DNA of 27,655 bases from UBA1275 sp038124025 (GCA_038124025.1 JAYPBC010000029.1:1-27655), one strand, 5' to 3'; positions 8,711 through 16,968 are shown, numbered from the stretch's first letter. Numbers and translations: made by a program. Notes: a model not told the origin generated them from the sequence alone.

Positions 8711-8718
8711 CAAAGGTA
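8711..8718 (-). promoter_or_regulatory. Predicted -7 promoter element for the leftward operon
   Basis: Read on the minus strand the sequence is TACCTTTG, an exact match to the TAnnTTTG -7 consensus of the primary sigma factor in Bacteroidota. It would start transcription near 8705, about 45 nt ahead of the first gene's ATG at 8661. A clean -33 TTTG is not present; the best candidate is TTTA at 8741-8744 (22-nt spacer). The call is motif-based only. Confidence 0.45.
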
Positions 8719-8807
8719 AAATATAAGGCAAGTTTTTCTATAAATGTATTAAATCGCTGATCTAATTTATCTCGAGTAAATGAGCATGATAAATTTATGC
8801 TTATCCA

Positions 8808-8838
8808 TTGCATTTAGACTATAACAAAGGTATATTTT
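8808..8838 (+). promoter_or_regulatory. Candidate trp operon promoter
   Basis: TTG at 8808-8810 and TATATTTT at 8831-8838 are separated by 20 nt and resemble the TTTG / TAnnTTTG promoter of Bacteroidota, with one mismatch in the last position of the -7 box. Transcription would begin near 8843-8845 and produce a leader of roughly 165 nt that contains the terminator hairpin at 8917-8950. Nearby alternatives (CAGCTTTG at 8845-8852, GACTTTTG at 8852-8859) differ from the consensus by one base each. The region also has a sigma70-like TTGACA at 8881-8886, but no good -10 follows it. Confidence 0.3.
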
Positions 8839-8916
8839 CGGTGACAGCTTTGACTTTTGACATGTTCAAATCTCCAAAGATTGACAATTTCAATAGTCAA
8901 ACTGTTACTAGTGTTT

Positions 8917-8950
8917 ACCCACTTTTTTACCAAAAAGTGGGTTTTTTTTT
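8917..8950 (+). terminator. Intrinsic terminator in the trp leader (attenuator)
   Basis: CCCACTTTTT (8918-8927), loop TACC, then AAAAAGTGGG (8932-8941) form a perfect 10-bp stem, extended by A8917-T8942, and are followed by a run of nine T's (8942-8950). That is a textbook intrinsic terminator on the plus strand only; on the minus strand no T-run follows. The next gene to the left is divergent, so no upstream plus-strand gene needs this terminator. It lies 61 nt before the trpE start codon and must therefore stop transcription inside the trp leader. Three TTGAC copies (8850-8854, 8857-8861, 8881-8885) can each compete for the single GTCAA at 8896-8900, and CTCCAAA (8872-8878) is complementary to TTTGGAG (8966-8972), spanning the hairpin. 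These are possible switch elements. No Trp codons and no T-box consensus are present. Confidence 0.85.
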
Positions 8951-9010
8951 ATTAAAAAAGATTGTTTTGGAGTTAACTAATTCACAAACACTTTTATCTA
9001 GATAAGTAGA

Positions 9011-10489
9011 ATGAATGTTGAATCATTTAAACAACTAGCCAAAACATTCACGGCTATACCAGTATATCGACAGCTTTTAGCTGATACTTTAACGCCAGTT
9101 TCACTTTTTTTAAATATTCGTGAGGGGAGCAATTATCCTTTCCTTTTTGAATCTGTTGAAGGAGGTGATCAGTTGGCTCGATATTCCTTTTTAGGTTGTA
9201 ACCCTTACGAGGTATTGCAGTTCGATGGTCAAAAAACAAAGTTAAGAGCGAAAGATGGAGAACTAACTGTTTTTGATTCCTACTTTGATGCCTTAAAAGT
9301 TTGTACGACCAAATATACAGAACCTAACATTCCTGGTTTACCTCGTTTAACCGGAGGGGCTGTAGGATTTTCATCTTATGACACCTTCAGAGAGGTTGAA
9401 CATCTTCCAAATACTCCAAATGATGATCTTGGTTTACCCGAAGCTGTTTGGGGTTTTTACGATGAAATTTATGCATTTGATCATGTCAAACATCAGGTAA
9501 TCCTCATTCATACTGTACGAATTGAAAGTAATACAGACGATGAGCATGAATTACAAAAAATGTATGCCGAGGCCCAGTTATCCCTAGATCAAATGGAAGC
9601 AAAAGTAAATCGTGGAGTGAACAAATCACCCGATTTTTATATAAATCCAGATCATCTTCGTAGTAATATGGACCAAGCTTATTTTACTGAGATGGTTCAA
9701 AAAGCTAAAAATCATATTTATGAAGGAGACATATTTCAAGTAGTATTATCCCAACGGTTTGAAACGGATATGTCTGGTGATACCTTTATGCTCTATCGTG
9801 CATTGCGCATGGTTAATCCTTCACCCTATTTATTTTACTTAGATTTTGATCACTTTACCTTAGTTGGCAGTTCTCCTGAAGTGCTGGTAAGTGTGCAAGA
9901 TCAAAGGGTTCGAGTGTTACCTATCGCAGGAACAAGAAAGAGAGGTGCAAGCCTGCAAGAAGATGTGCAATTGGAAGCGGACTTAAAACAAGACCCAAAA
10001 GAAATTGCCGAACATATTATGTTGGTTGACCTAGGACGCAATGATGTGTCTCGAGTCTGTGAAGCTGGTTCGGTTCGTTTAGTTAGAAATCAAGTGATAG
10101 AACGATATTCTCATGTTATGCACATTGTGAGTGATGTATCCGGACAATTAGCTAAAGATAAAACGACGGTTGACGCCCTCATGCAATGCTTTCCAGCTGG
10201 GACCGTAAGTGGGGCACCAAAAATTCGCGCCATGGAAATTATCGATGAAATGGAGCCCACAAAACGGGGAATTTATGCAGGAGCTGTTGGATATTTTGAT
10301 TACTCAGGCAATATGGATACCTGTATAGCTATTAGAACTATGGTTGTAACCGGTAATAAAGTGTATATTCAAGCCGGTGCAGGCATAGTAGCAGATAGTA
10401 TAGCTGAAAGTGAATTTGAGGAGACAGTTAACAAAGCAGGCGCTTTAGTAAAAGCTTTAAGTACCGCCTTAGATATACGAGATAACTAA
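9011..10489 (+). CDS. trpE: Anthranilate synthase component I
   Basis: 492 residues, the usual length. It catalyses chorismate + glutamine (or ammonia) to anthranilate together with TrpG; cytoplasmic, the first committed step of Trp synthesis. The N-terminal domain carries the feedback-site pattern FLFES (44-48) followed by Ser after exactly ten residues (S59), matching LLES-x10-S with one L-to-F change, and NPSPYLFYL, which also lines the Trp pocket. So it should be feedback-inhibited by Trp. The C-terminal chorismate-binding domain has the conserved IAGTRKRGAS, a DPKEIAEHIMLVDLGRND-like segment, FPAGTVSGAPKIRAMEII and YAGAVGYF. The paired glutaminase subunit is encoded two genes downstream, separated by trpS. 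Its ATG is 61 nt past the leader terminator, so expression depends on read-through. A pabB/menF identity is unlikely given the operon and the feedback motif. Confidence 0.97.
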   Translation: MNVESFKQLAKTFTAIPVYRQLLADTLTPVSLFLNIREGSNYPFLFESVEGGDQLARYSFLGCNPYEVLQFDGQKTKLRAKDGELTVFDSYFDALKVCTTKYTEPNIPGLPRLTGGAVGFSSYDTFREVEHLPNTPNDDLGLPEAVWGFYDEIYAFDHVKHQVILIHTVRIESNTDDEHELQKMYAEAQLSLDQMEAKVNRGVNKSPDFYINPDHLRSNMDQAYFTEMVQKAKNHIYEGDIFQVVLSQRFETDMSGDTFMLYRALRMVNPSPYLFYLDFDHFTLVGSSPEVLVSVQDQRVRVLPIAGTRKRGASLQEDVQLEADLKQDPKEIAEHIMLVDLGRNDVSRVCEAGSVRLVRNQVIERYSHVMHIVSDVSGQLAKDKTTVDALMQCFPAGTVSGAPKIRAMEIIDEMEPTKRGIYAGAVGYFDYSGNMDTCIAIRTMVVTGNKVYIQAGAGIVADSIAESEFEETVNKAGALVKALSTALDIRDN

Positions 10490-10495
10490 TATATA

Positions 10496-11491
10496 ATGCA
10501 AATAAAACCGACTAATCCGATCATACTGTCAGGTATACAGCCCTCTGGTAAATTACATATAGGTAATTACTTTGGGGCCATTAGGCAGCATATTGAAATG
10601 CAGGATAAAGGTAGAGCCTTTTATTTTATTGCAAATTATCATTCGCTAACCTCACTTAAAGATGGAGAAGCCTTACGGCAGTTTACTTTCGAGGTGGCAT
10701 TAGACTATCTAGCACTAGGGCTTGATCCTGATAAAGCCACCTTCTTTGCTCAGTCGGATGTGCCTCAAGTAACTGAATTAGCATGGATTTTATCCACTTT
10801 AACTCCGGTAAGTTTGATGGAAAAAGGGGTCTCATATAAGGATAAAATAGCTGCTGGATTAAGTCCCAACATTGGATTATTTACCTATCCAATTCTTCAA
10901 GCAGCGGATATATTAATTTATCACTCTGATATTGTACCTGTAGGGGAGGATCAAAAACAAAACATTGAGATTTGCCGTGATTTGGCAGCTAAGTTCAATA
11001 GAGCCTATGAAGGAGATTTCTTGGTTGAACCAGAAGAGTATATCGTGAAATCGGTGGCAACCGTTCCAGGCACCGATGGTCAGAAAATGAGTAAGAGTTA
11101 CAATAATACCCTAGCCATATTTGACCAGCCAAAGGCGTTAAAGAAGAAAATAATGAGCATCCAAACGGATTCAACCCCTCTAGAAGAACCAAAAGATCCA
11201 TCAACAGATAACGTATTTGCTTTAATTTCACTTTTTGCCTCACAAGACCAAAAAGAAGAGATAGCTCAGAAATATCGAGCCGGTGGATACGGTTATGGAC
11301 ATGCGAAAAAAGAATTATTAACACTTATGTCCGATTACTTTGCAGAGGCAACCGAACGCCGAAGAGAACTCAATCAATATCCAGGTAGGGTGTATGAAGT
11401 GCTTCAAGAGGGTGCTAAAAAAGCTCGCATTCAGGCTGAACGTGTAATGCAACCTATACGAGAAGTCGTTGGATTGCATAGAAGCTTTTGA
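10496..11491 (+). CDS. trpS: Tryptophanyl-tRNA synthetase
   Basis: 331 residues, typical for the bacterial enzyme. It is a class I aminoacyl-tRNA synthetase that makes Trp-AMP and charges tRNA-Trp. The HIGH-type signature is PSGKLHIGNYFGA (HIGN at 21-24), the KMSKS loop is at 197-201 (GTDGQKMSKS), and YPILQAADIL (131-140) includes the Asp that reads the indole nitrogen in characterised homologues. The GEDQKQ segment follows, as expected. It starts 6 nt after the trpE stop and ends 8 nt before trpG, so it is firmly embedded in the operon and placed between the two subunits of anthranilate synthase, which is unusual. It will follow the same leader control as the biosynthetic genes. Whether the genome has a second trpS cannot be seen from here. 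Confidence 0.97.
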   Translation: MQIKPTNPIILSGIQPSGKLHIGNYFGAIRQHIEMQDKGRAFYFIANYHSLTSLKDGEALRQFTFEVALDYLALGLDPDKATFFAQSDVPQVTELAWILSTLTPVSLMEKGVSYKDKIAAGLSPNIGLFTYPILQAADILIYHSDIVPVGEDQKQNIEICRDLAAKFNRAYEGDFLVEPEEYIVKSVATVPGTDGQKMSKSYNNTLAIFDQPKALKKKIMSIQTDSTPLEEPKDPSTDNVFALISLFASQDQKEEIAQKYRAGGYGYGHAKKELLTLMSDYFAEATERRRELNQYPGRVYEVLQEGAKKARIQAERVMQPIREVVGLHRSF

Positions 11492-11499
11492 GGTAGGTT

Positions 11500-12072
11500 A
11501 TGATACTCATTATAGATAATTACGATTCTTTCACCTACAATCTTGTTCATTTAGTTGCCGAGCAAACAAACGATTATCGGGTCATAAGAAACGATGAATA
11601 TAGCTTAGATCAAATAGTTGATTTGCGACCGACCAAGATTTTACTATCACCCGGCCCAGGGAAACCAGAAGACGCAGGTGTTACCAAGCAAGTTATTGCT
11701 GAATTAGGGCAGAAAACCCCTATACTAGGCGTTTGTTTGGGGCATCAAGCCATAGGTGAAGTATTCGGTGCAAAGGTGGTGCATGCTCCAAGTTTAATGC
11801 ATGGCAAAACATCAATGGTTAAGCATTATGGAAGTCCCATATTTAATTCTATTCCAGAAGAATTTGTCGCAACTCGATACCACTCTCTGGTACTGAGCCC
11901 TGAAAGCATACCGAACTGCTTGGAGGTTACTGCCATGACGGACGATCATACCGGTACGATTGTCATGGGAGTACGCCATAAAAGCTATCCAATTGAAGGA
12001 ATACAATTTCATCCTGAAAGTATTCTGACTGTAGAGGGACCTCAAATGGTTAAAAATTGGGTGATGCAATGA
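11500..12072 (+). CDS. trpG: Anthranilate synthase component II (glutamine amidotransferase)
   Basis: 190 residues, the normal length for a free-standing glutaminase subunit. It releases ammonia from glutamine and channels it to TrpE. The class I amidotransferase triad is visible: nucleophile C79 in GVCLGHQ, and H171 and E173 in FHPESI. The oxyanion loop LLSPGPGKPEDAG (48-60) is intact. An AGGTAGG purine stretch precedes the ATG, a plausible ribosome-binding site. It could also serve as the PabA partner for folate synthesis, as dual-use subunits do, but its trp-operon position supports the Trp role. trpS lies immediately upstream (8-nt gap) and trpD 93 nt downstream. Confidence 0.96.
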   Translation: MILIIDNYDSFTYNLVHLVAEQTNDYRVIRNDEYSLDQIVDLRPTKILLSPGPGKPEDAGVTKQVIAELGQKTPILGVCLGHQAIGEVFGAKVVHAPSLMHGKTSMVKHYGSPIFNSIPEEFVATRYHSLVLSPESIPNCLEVTAMTDDHTGTIVMGVRHKSYPIEGIQFHPESILTVEGPQMVKNWVMQ

Positions 12073-12165
12073 AAAAAGACTTAGAGTTAATGTATCACCC
12101 AACATTCTATAAATCATTCCCGAGACCTCTATTAGAGCTTTAACACTATTTTTGCGCGGATCAAT

Positions 12166-13194
12166 ATGAATTACAATTTCAAGGAAACACTTCAAAACAT
12201 CACTTTAGGCAATGACCTCAGCACAGGTGAGGCTATGTTTGCCTTAGAATCTATTATGAATGGTGAAGTTAGTTCTGAAGAAATAGCCTCCTTTTTAACC
12301 GCTATGAAAATGAAGGGAGAAACGATTGAAGAACTATCTTCCTTTGTCAAAGTTATGCGGTCAAAATCTCTAAAGGTCCAAGCCGATATAACAGGTGCAG
12401 TTGATATTGTTGGGACAGGAGGAGATAAATCCGGCACCTTCAATATTTCCACCATTACTGCTTTTGTCACAGCCGCTGCAGGTGTTCCCGTGATCAAACA
12501 TGGAAATAGAAGTGCGTCAAGTAAATGTGGTAGTGCTGATGTTCTCGAGATTCTCGGAGCAAACATAGAATTAAATCCAGAACAGGTTGCGCAAGTTTTT
12601 GAACGAGTAGGCATTGCCTTTATGTATGCACCTATGTTTCACCCTGCGATGAAATATGTCATGCCAGCAAGAAAGGCTATTGGATTTCGTACATTTTTCA
12701 ACATACTTGGCCCATTAACGAATCCTGCTGGTGTGCGTAATTATGTTATTGGCGCCTACAATAAAGATGTTGCGCATCAAATGGCCCAAATATTGGCGAC
12801 GCTTAATACCCAATTCGCCTACACGTTTAGTTCCGAAGACGGCCTGGATGAAATCAGTTTATGTAATCCTACCACATTTTATGAAGTTAAAGAGCAACAA
12901 AGCTCGCAGCCACGACTATTTGAACCTGAAGAGTTGGGATTTAATCGTGTAACTATTTCAGAGCTTTTAGGAGGAGAGCCCACAGTAAACGCACGCATAT
13001 TTACCGATATTTTATCAAATAAAGCGACCAATGCCCAAACTAATATGGTTATACTCAATGCAGCGTTTGCCATACAGGCTGTCACGGATATTGCGCATCT
13101 TCAAGAAGCAAAAAAAATAGCCGAAGAAGTCATTCACTCGGGTGCTGCATTAGCTAAACTTAATGAGTTTATATCTGCGACTCAGGCCTGTTGA
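12166..13194 (+). CDS. trpD: Anthranilate phosphoribosyltransferase
   Basis: 342 residues, the family's normal length, and not fused to TrpG. It transfers phosphoribosyl from PRPP to anthranilate. The PRPP/phosphate loop VGTGGDKSGTFNIST and the KHGNRSASSKCGSADVLE segment are both intact, and the F-F-N-I-L-G-P-L-T-N-P motif lies near the middle. The predicted start (ATG 12166) leaves a 93-nt gap after trpG, with no promoter or terminator I would defend; its only visible feature is a weak CTCT/AGAG hairpin near 12127-12137. The stop is 1 nt before the trpC start. There is no Trp residue in the protein. Confidence 0.97.
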   Translation: MNYNFKETLQNITLGNDLSTGEAMFALESIMNGEVSSEEIASFLTAMKMKGETIEELSSFVKVMRSKSLKVQADITGAVDIVGTGGDKSGTFNISTITAFVTAAAGVPVIKHGNRSASSKCGSADVLEILGANIELNPEQVAQVFERVGIAFMYAPMFHPAMKYVMPARKAIGFRTFFNILGPLTNPAGVRNYVIGAYNKDVAHQMAQILATLNTQFAYTFSSEDGLDEISLCNPTTFYEVKEQQSSQPRLFEPEELGFNRVTISELLGGEPTVNARIFTDILSNKATNAQTNMVILNAAFAIQAVTDIAHLQEAKKIAEEVIHSGAALAKLNEFISATQAC

Positions 13195-13195
13195 T

Positions 13196-13999
13196 ATGAG
13201 TATACTTCAAAAGATCGTCACCCAAACTAAGATTGACCTCAAAAAGCGAATTTCAGAGCGAAGCATACAAAGCTTAGAATCGGAGTGGGGATGTGAAAAA
13301 GAGATACATCCGTTCTCGCAGGCTATAAGAGGTAAGGAAGTTAGATTTATTACGGAAGTCAAGAAAGCATCTCCTTCCAAGGGCATCATTAGAGAAGATT
13401 TTGAGCCTGTTTCCTTAGCTAGAATCTATGAAGAATCTGGGGCCTCCGCTATTTCAGTTTTAACGGACGAACCGTTCTTCAAAGGGCATTTGTCGTATAT
13501 GAGTGATATCGCTAAACAAGCTACTATTCCTGTATTGCGAAAAGATTTCATCATAGATCCATATCAAATCATAGAAGCAAAGGCCTTCGGTGCAGACGCC
13601 ATCCTTTTAATTGTACGAATCCTATCTGATTCTCAATTGGATGAATTATTATCGGTTGCTAAAGAATACAAATTAGACGCTTTAGTCGAATGCTACGATA
13701 GGGTTGACCAAGATCGTATTAACTATGATAAAGTATCGATTCTTGGTGTAAATAATCGGGATTTAGAAGCTTTTAACGTAGATGTTCATCGTGGAGTTTC
13801 ACAGTTAAACATGGCACCTGAGTCTACTATCACAGTTTCCGAAAGTGGTATCTCGACGATTGAGGATATTAAGTTTTTACAGAAAAACGGGATAAATGCT
13901 GTCTTAATTGGGGAACACTTAATGAGGCAAAGCAACATTGGTGAGGAACTTAGAACCTTGGTCTCAGCCGCCGAAGAAGCGACTCAGTCACCTAATTAA
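13196..13999 (+). CDS. trpC: Indole-3-glycerol-phosphate synthase
   Basis: I use the ATG at 13196 rather than the one at 13163, which lies inside trpD; 13196 is just after the trpD stop and begins MSILQKI, as family members do. This gives 267 residues, the normal size of the monofunctional enzyme. It closes the indole ring of CdRP to form indole-3-glycerol phosphate. The expected (beta/alpha)8 motifs are in order: TEVKKASPSKG, RKDFIIDPYQI, AFGADAILLI, ALVECYD, LGVNNRDLEAF and VSESGIST. The catalytic Lys, Glu and Asn positions of this family are present in these motifs. It is separate from TrpF, unlike the fused enzyme of enterobacteria. A 150-nt gap follows before trpF. Confidence 0.95.
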   Translation: MSILQKIVTQTKIDLKKRISERSIQSLESEWGCEKEIHPFSQAIRGKEVRFITEVKKASPSKGIIREDFEPVSLARIYEESGASAISVLTDEPFFKGHLSYMSDIAKQATIPVLRKDFIIDPYQIIEAKAFGADAILLIVRILSDSQLDELLSVAKEYKLDALVECYDRVDQDRINYDKVSILGVNNRDLEAFNVDVHRGVSQLNMAPESTITVSESGISTIEDIKFLQKNGINAVLIGEHLMRQSNIGEELRTLVSAAEEATQSPN

Positions 14000-14149
14000 G
14001 TATGATAGCCTCCATAGGTGGTCTGTAATTATGATTTCGCTCCAAATCTAATATCTGTGTACTTCGCTAGTTAGTTAAAAATAATAGTCAGTATGTTATA
14101 TCTAATGTTAAATGTACATACCATTGTTTAAATCAAATAAGTGTGATTA

Positions 14150-14806
14150 ATGAAGAAATGTAAAGTGAAAATATGTGGGCTGACAAATTTAGCCGATGCT
14201 AGGTTTGCAGCGGGTGCTGGAGCTGACTATTTAGGATTTATTTTCGTGGATGGAACACCAAGATATATAGAACCCGCAATGGTAGGAGCCATTAGTGAGT
14301 GGGTAGAGGGGCCAGAAAAGGTAGGGGTATTTCAAAATCATGAACTCAGTTTTGTACAAGATACCGCTCGACAGCTTGGCTTAGACCTAATTCAGCTTCA
14401 TGGTGAGGAAACAGTGGAATATTGTTCCCAACTAGCACAACATTATAGCATCATTAAAGTTATTTCTGTGGAGAAGGGTAACAACTCGGCTGATATTTCA
14501 CACATACTTGAGTCGTACAAAGATGTGTGCACGTACTTCTTGTTTGATACAAAGATCAATGGACAAAGTGGAGGTACAGGTATCTCTTTTGATTGGGCAA
14601 TTATTAACGAACTGAATATTCCTCTTCCTTATTTCTTATCTGGTGGTTTATCCCATGATACCGTGAATACAGCCTTGGAACTACTTTCAGGGAACCCTCC
14701 ACTAGCTATTGATGTATCTTCTAAGGTAGAAGAAAGTATAGGTATTAAAGATTTTGATAAGTTATCTTTGCTAATGGAAGCTGTAACCTTTAATGACGAA
14801 AAATAG
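14150..14806 (+). CDS. trpF: Phosphoribosylanthranilate isomerase
   Basis: 218 residues, the usual length of the monofunctional enzyme. It isomerises PRA to CdRP. The general base C9 in VKICGLTN and the general acid D133 in FDTK are both visible, with the phosphate-binding segments G-G-T-G (141-144) and LSGGL. The gene lies 150 nt downstream of trpC; this AT-rich spacer has no clear terminator or -7 box, and the gene order and strand make it still part of the trp operon. A secondary internal promoter in the spacer is possible but I cannot point to one. trpB follows after 57 nt. Confidence 0.95.
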   Translation: MKKCKVKICGLTNLADARFAAGAGADYLGFIFVDGTPRYIEPAMVGAISEWVEGPEKVGVFQNHELSFVQDTARQLGLDLIQLHGEETVEYCSQLAQHYSIIKVISVEKGNNSADISHILESYKDVCTYFLFDTKINGQSGGTGISFDWAIINELNIPLPYFLSGGLSHDTVNTALELLSGNPPLAIDVSSKVEESIGIKDFDKLSLLMEAVTFNDEK

Positions 14807-14863
14807 CTTTCTAAATTCTTCAATGTTGTATTAAACTAACTCATCAATCCTCAACTCAGTATA

Positions 14864-16063
14864 ATGTCAGTCATTACTAAAACCACGTATTCCGAGCCTA
14901 ATCAAAAAGGATATTTTGGAGCTTATGGAGGTAAATTTGTTCCAGAGACACTGATACCAGCCCTATACCAGCTCGAGGCTGCCTACAAAGAGGCTAGCGA
15001 AGATCCAGAATTTCAAAAAGAGTATCTAAACTTACTGCACGAATATGTAGGAAGACCTACCGAACTAAGTTTTGCTAACCGATTAACCGAGCATTTTGGT
15101 GGTGCAAAAATCTATCTAAAACGTGAGGATTTATGTCATACGGGTGCACACAAAATAAATAATGCCATTGGCCAGATACTCTTAGCACTAAGAATGGGAA
15201 AAAAACGCATAATTGCTGAAACTGGTGCGGGTCAGCATGGCGTAGCGACCGCAACAGCATGTGCTAAATTTGGAGTGGAATGCGTAGTTTATATGGGTGA
15301 GGAGGACATGGTACGTCAGAAGCTCAATGTCGATCGAATGCGACTGATGGGAGCGGAAGTACGTGGTGTAAGTAGTGGTTCTAAAACTTTAAAAGACGCA
15401 ACCAACGAAGCCATCCGCGATTGGGTGACTAATGTAGATGATACATTCTACATCATAGGCTCCGTAGTAGGCCCACATCCATATCCTATGATGGTCAGAA
15501 ATTTCCATCGCATAATTGGTGATGAAACTAGGCGACAACTAATGGATATTGAAGGGCGATTGCCCGATTATTTAATTGCTTGTGTTGGAGGTGGATCTAA
15601 TGCGATGGGTATTTTTTATCCATTTATTAATGATGATGTACATATAATTGGGATTGAAGCAGGTGGATTAGGAGTTGAATCCGGACAAACTGCTGCTACC
15701 TTGACCAAAGGTAGACCTGGCGTGCTCCATGGATCTATGAGTTATCTTCTTCATGATCAAGAAGGACAAATTGAATTAGCTCATTCAATCAGTGCAGGGT
15801 TGGACTATCCAGGAATTGGCCCAGAACATGCTCATTTACACGACACAAAACGGGTCGAATACCGTGCGGTAACCGATGCACAAGCACTTGAGGCGGTGTC
15901 TTTACTCTCTAGCTTAGAAGGTATTATTCCTGCATTGGAAACAGCACACGCTTTTGCCTGGTTGGAAGAGCTTATGCCAAAGACTACATCCGAAGAGATT
16001 GTTGTGCTAAATTGTTCTGGCAGAGGTGATAAAGACATGGAAACCATTTCCAAATATCTTTAA
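14864..16063 (+). CDS. trpB: Tryptophan synthase beta chain
   Basis: 399 residues, typical of TrpB1. It condenses indole with serine using pyridoxal phosphate. The Schiff-base lysine is K97 in GAHKINN, the catalytic Glu is E119 in AETGAGQHG, and the phosphate loop GGGSNAMG is intact. The N-terminal GYFGAYGGKFVPE is the family's standard opening and shows that it pairs with TrpA rather than being a TrpB2 stand-alone type. It is followed by trpA after 17 nt, as expected for the obligate alpha2beta2 complex. Contains only two Trp residues. Confidence 0.98.
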   Translation: MSVITKTTYSEPNQKGYFGAYGGKFVPETLIPALYQLEAAYKEASEDPEFQKEYLNLLHEYVGRPTELSFANRLTEHFGGAKIYLKREDLCHTGAHKINNAIGQILLALRMGKKRIIAETGAGQHGVATATACAKFGVECVVYMGEEDMVRQKLNVDRMRLMGAEVRGVSSGSKTLKDATNEAIRDWVTNVDDTFYIIGSVVGPHPYPMMVRNFHRIIGDETRRQLMDIEGRLPDYLIACVGGGSNAMGIFYPFINDDVHIIGIEAGGLGVESGQTAATLTKGRPGVLHGSMSYLLHDQEGQIELAHSISAGLDYPGIGPEHAHLHDTKRVEYRAVTDAQALEAVSLLSSLEGIIPALETAHAFAWLEELMPKTTSEEIVVLNCSGRGDKDMETISKYL

Positions 16064-16080
16064 GATAAACGAATTACTTA

Positions 16081-16884
16081 ATGAATCGAATTAATAAGGT
16101 TTTTGAGCAAAAGAAAGACGAAAAAGTAATGAGTCTTTTCATTACTGCTGGATATCCTGATATAAACGAAACCGTTGACCTAATCCTAGGGTTTGAACGC
16201 AATGGCGCTGACATTATCGAATTAGGTATGCCATTTAGTGATCCATTAGCTGATGGACCTACCATTCAATACTCCTCAAATACAGCCATTGCTAATGGGG
16301 TAACCATACAAGGTATATTTGACATGGTGGTAGAAACTAGAAAAAGCTCTGAAATCCCTATTGTTTTGATGGGATACATAAATCCTATGCTAAGGTTCGG
16401 ATTGGAGGAATTTTTCTCTACTGCAGCAAAGACAGGGGTAGATGGGCTAATAGTTCCTGATCTACCAATCGATGAAGCAACGTTGATTGAGGAACTGGCC
16501 CATTTATACCGAATACAACTAATATATTTGATTGCACCCAATACGAGTGATGAACGAATGCAACTTAGTGATGACAAATCCAATGGGTTTGTATATTGCG
16601 TGTCGGTAACAGGCGTTACAGGTGCTAGAGATAGAAGTGAGGTTCAGCAATCAGTGGATACATTCATTCAACGTTCAAAACAAAACATCACTAAAAATCC
16701 ATTGATGGTCGGCTTTGGAATCAAAAATTATGATGATGCACAAAGTATATCTAAAGAAGTAGATGGTTTTATTGTTGGTAGTGCACTTATTGAAACAATT
16801 AGAAATTCGTATCCAAATGAGCATTGGAAGGAAGAGGTCTTTGACTTTGTGCATAAACTCAAATTTGGCTATCCTAATCAATAG
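16081..16884 (+). CDS. trpA: Tryptophan synthase alpha chain
   Basis: 267 residues, the normal size. It cleaves indole-3-glycerol phosphate and passes indole through the tunnel to TrpB. Catalytic E47 and D58 are visible in IIELGMPFSDPLADGP, equivalent to E49 and D60 of the E. coli protein, and the phosphate/loop regions VTGVTGAR and VGFGIKN follow. It is the last gene of the pathway and completes all seven activities in this operon. The next gene on the same strand, a DUF4837 lipoprotein, starts 84 nt later, with an AT-rich spacer containing an inverted repeat (16906-16939) but no U-run terminator. Confidence 0.97.
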   Translation: MNRINKVFEQKKDEKVMSLFITAGYPDINETVDLILGFERNGADIIELGMPFSDPLADGPTIQYSSNTAIANGVTIQGIFDMVVETRKSSEIPIVLMGYINPMLRFGLEEFFSTAAKTGVDGLIVPDLPIDEATLIEELAHLYRIQLIYLIAPNTSDERMQLSDDKSNGFVYCVSVTGVTGARDRSEVQQSVDTFIQRSKQNITKNPLMVGFGIKNYDDAQSISKEVDGFIVGSALIETIRNSYPNEHWKEEVFDFVHKLKFGYPNQ

Positions 16885-16905
16885 TATTATTTGTTGAATA
16901 ATCTT

Positions 16906-16939
16906 GTGCTAAGATTTCAAAACAATGGACTATTAGCAC
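16906..16939. repeat. 7-bp perfect inverted repeat in the trpA to DUF4837 spacer
   Basis: GTGCTAA (16906-16912) and TTAGCAC (16933-16939) flank a 20-nt loop. A smaller ATTATT/AATAAT pair lies just upstream (about 16887-16903). No T-run follows either, so neither is a convincing terminator. It might be an mRNA-stability or partial-termination element, or an operator. Confidence 0.4.
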
Positions 16940-16968
16940 TGAAATTCGATTAAAAACTGGTTTACTCC

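Noticed and set aside
8964..8984. TrpR-like operator: GTTAACTA at 8973-8980 resembles the core of the E. coli trp operator.
   Set aside because: It lies downstream of the terminator, away from any promoter, has no full palindrome, and TrpR is limited to certain proteobacteria and relatives.
8808..9005. A 65-residue protein-coding gene upstream of trpE.
   Set aside because: It starts with TTG, has no ribosome-binding site, and overlaps the terminator hairpin. Only the internal ATG at 8862 is even a weak leader-peptide candidate.
8840..9010. T-box riboswitch or TRAP site in the trp leader.
   Set aside because: No T-box consensus and no series of GAG/UAG triplets with regular spacing.
13163..13195. 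ATG at 13163 as start of trpC.
   Set aside because: It lies inside trpD; the ATG at 13196, right after the trpD stop, gives the normal IGPS N-terminus.
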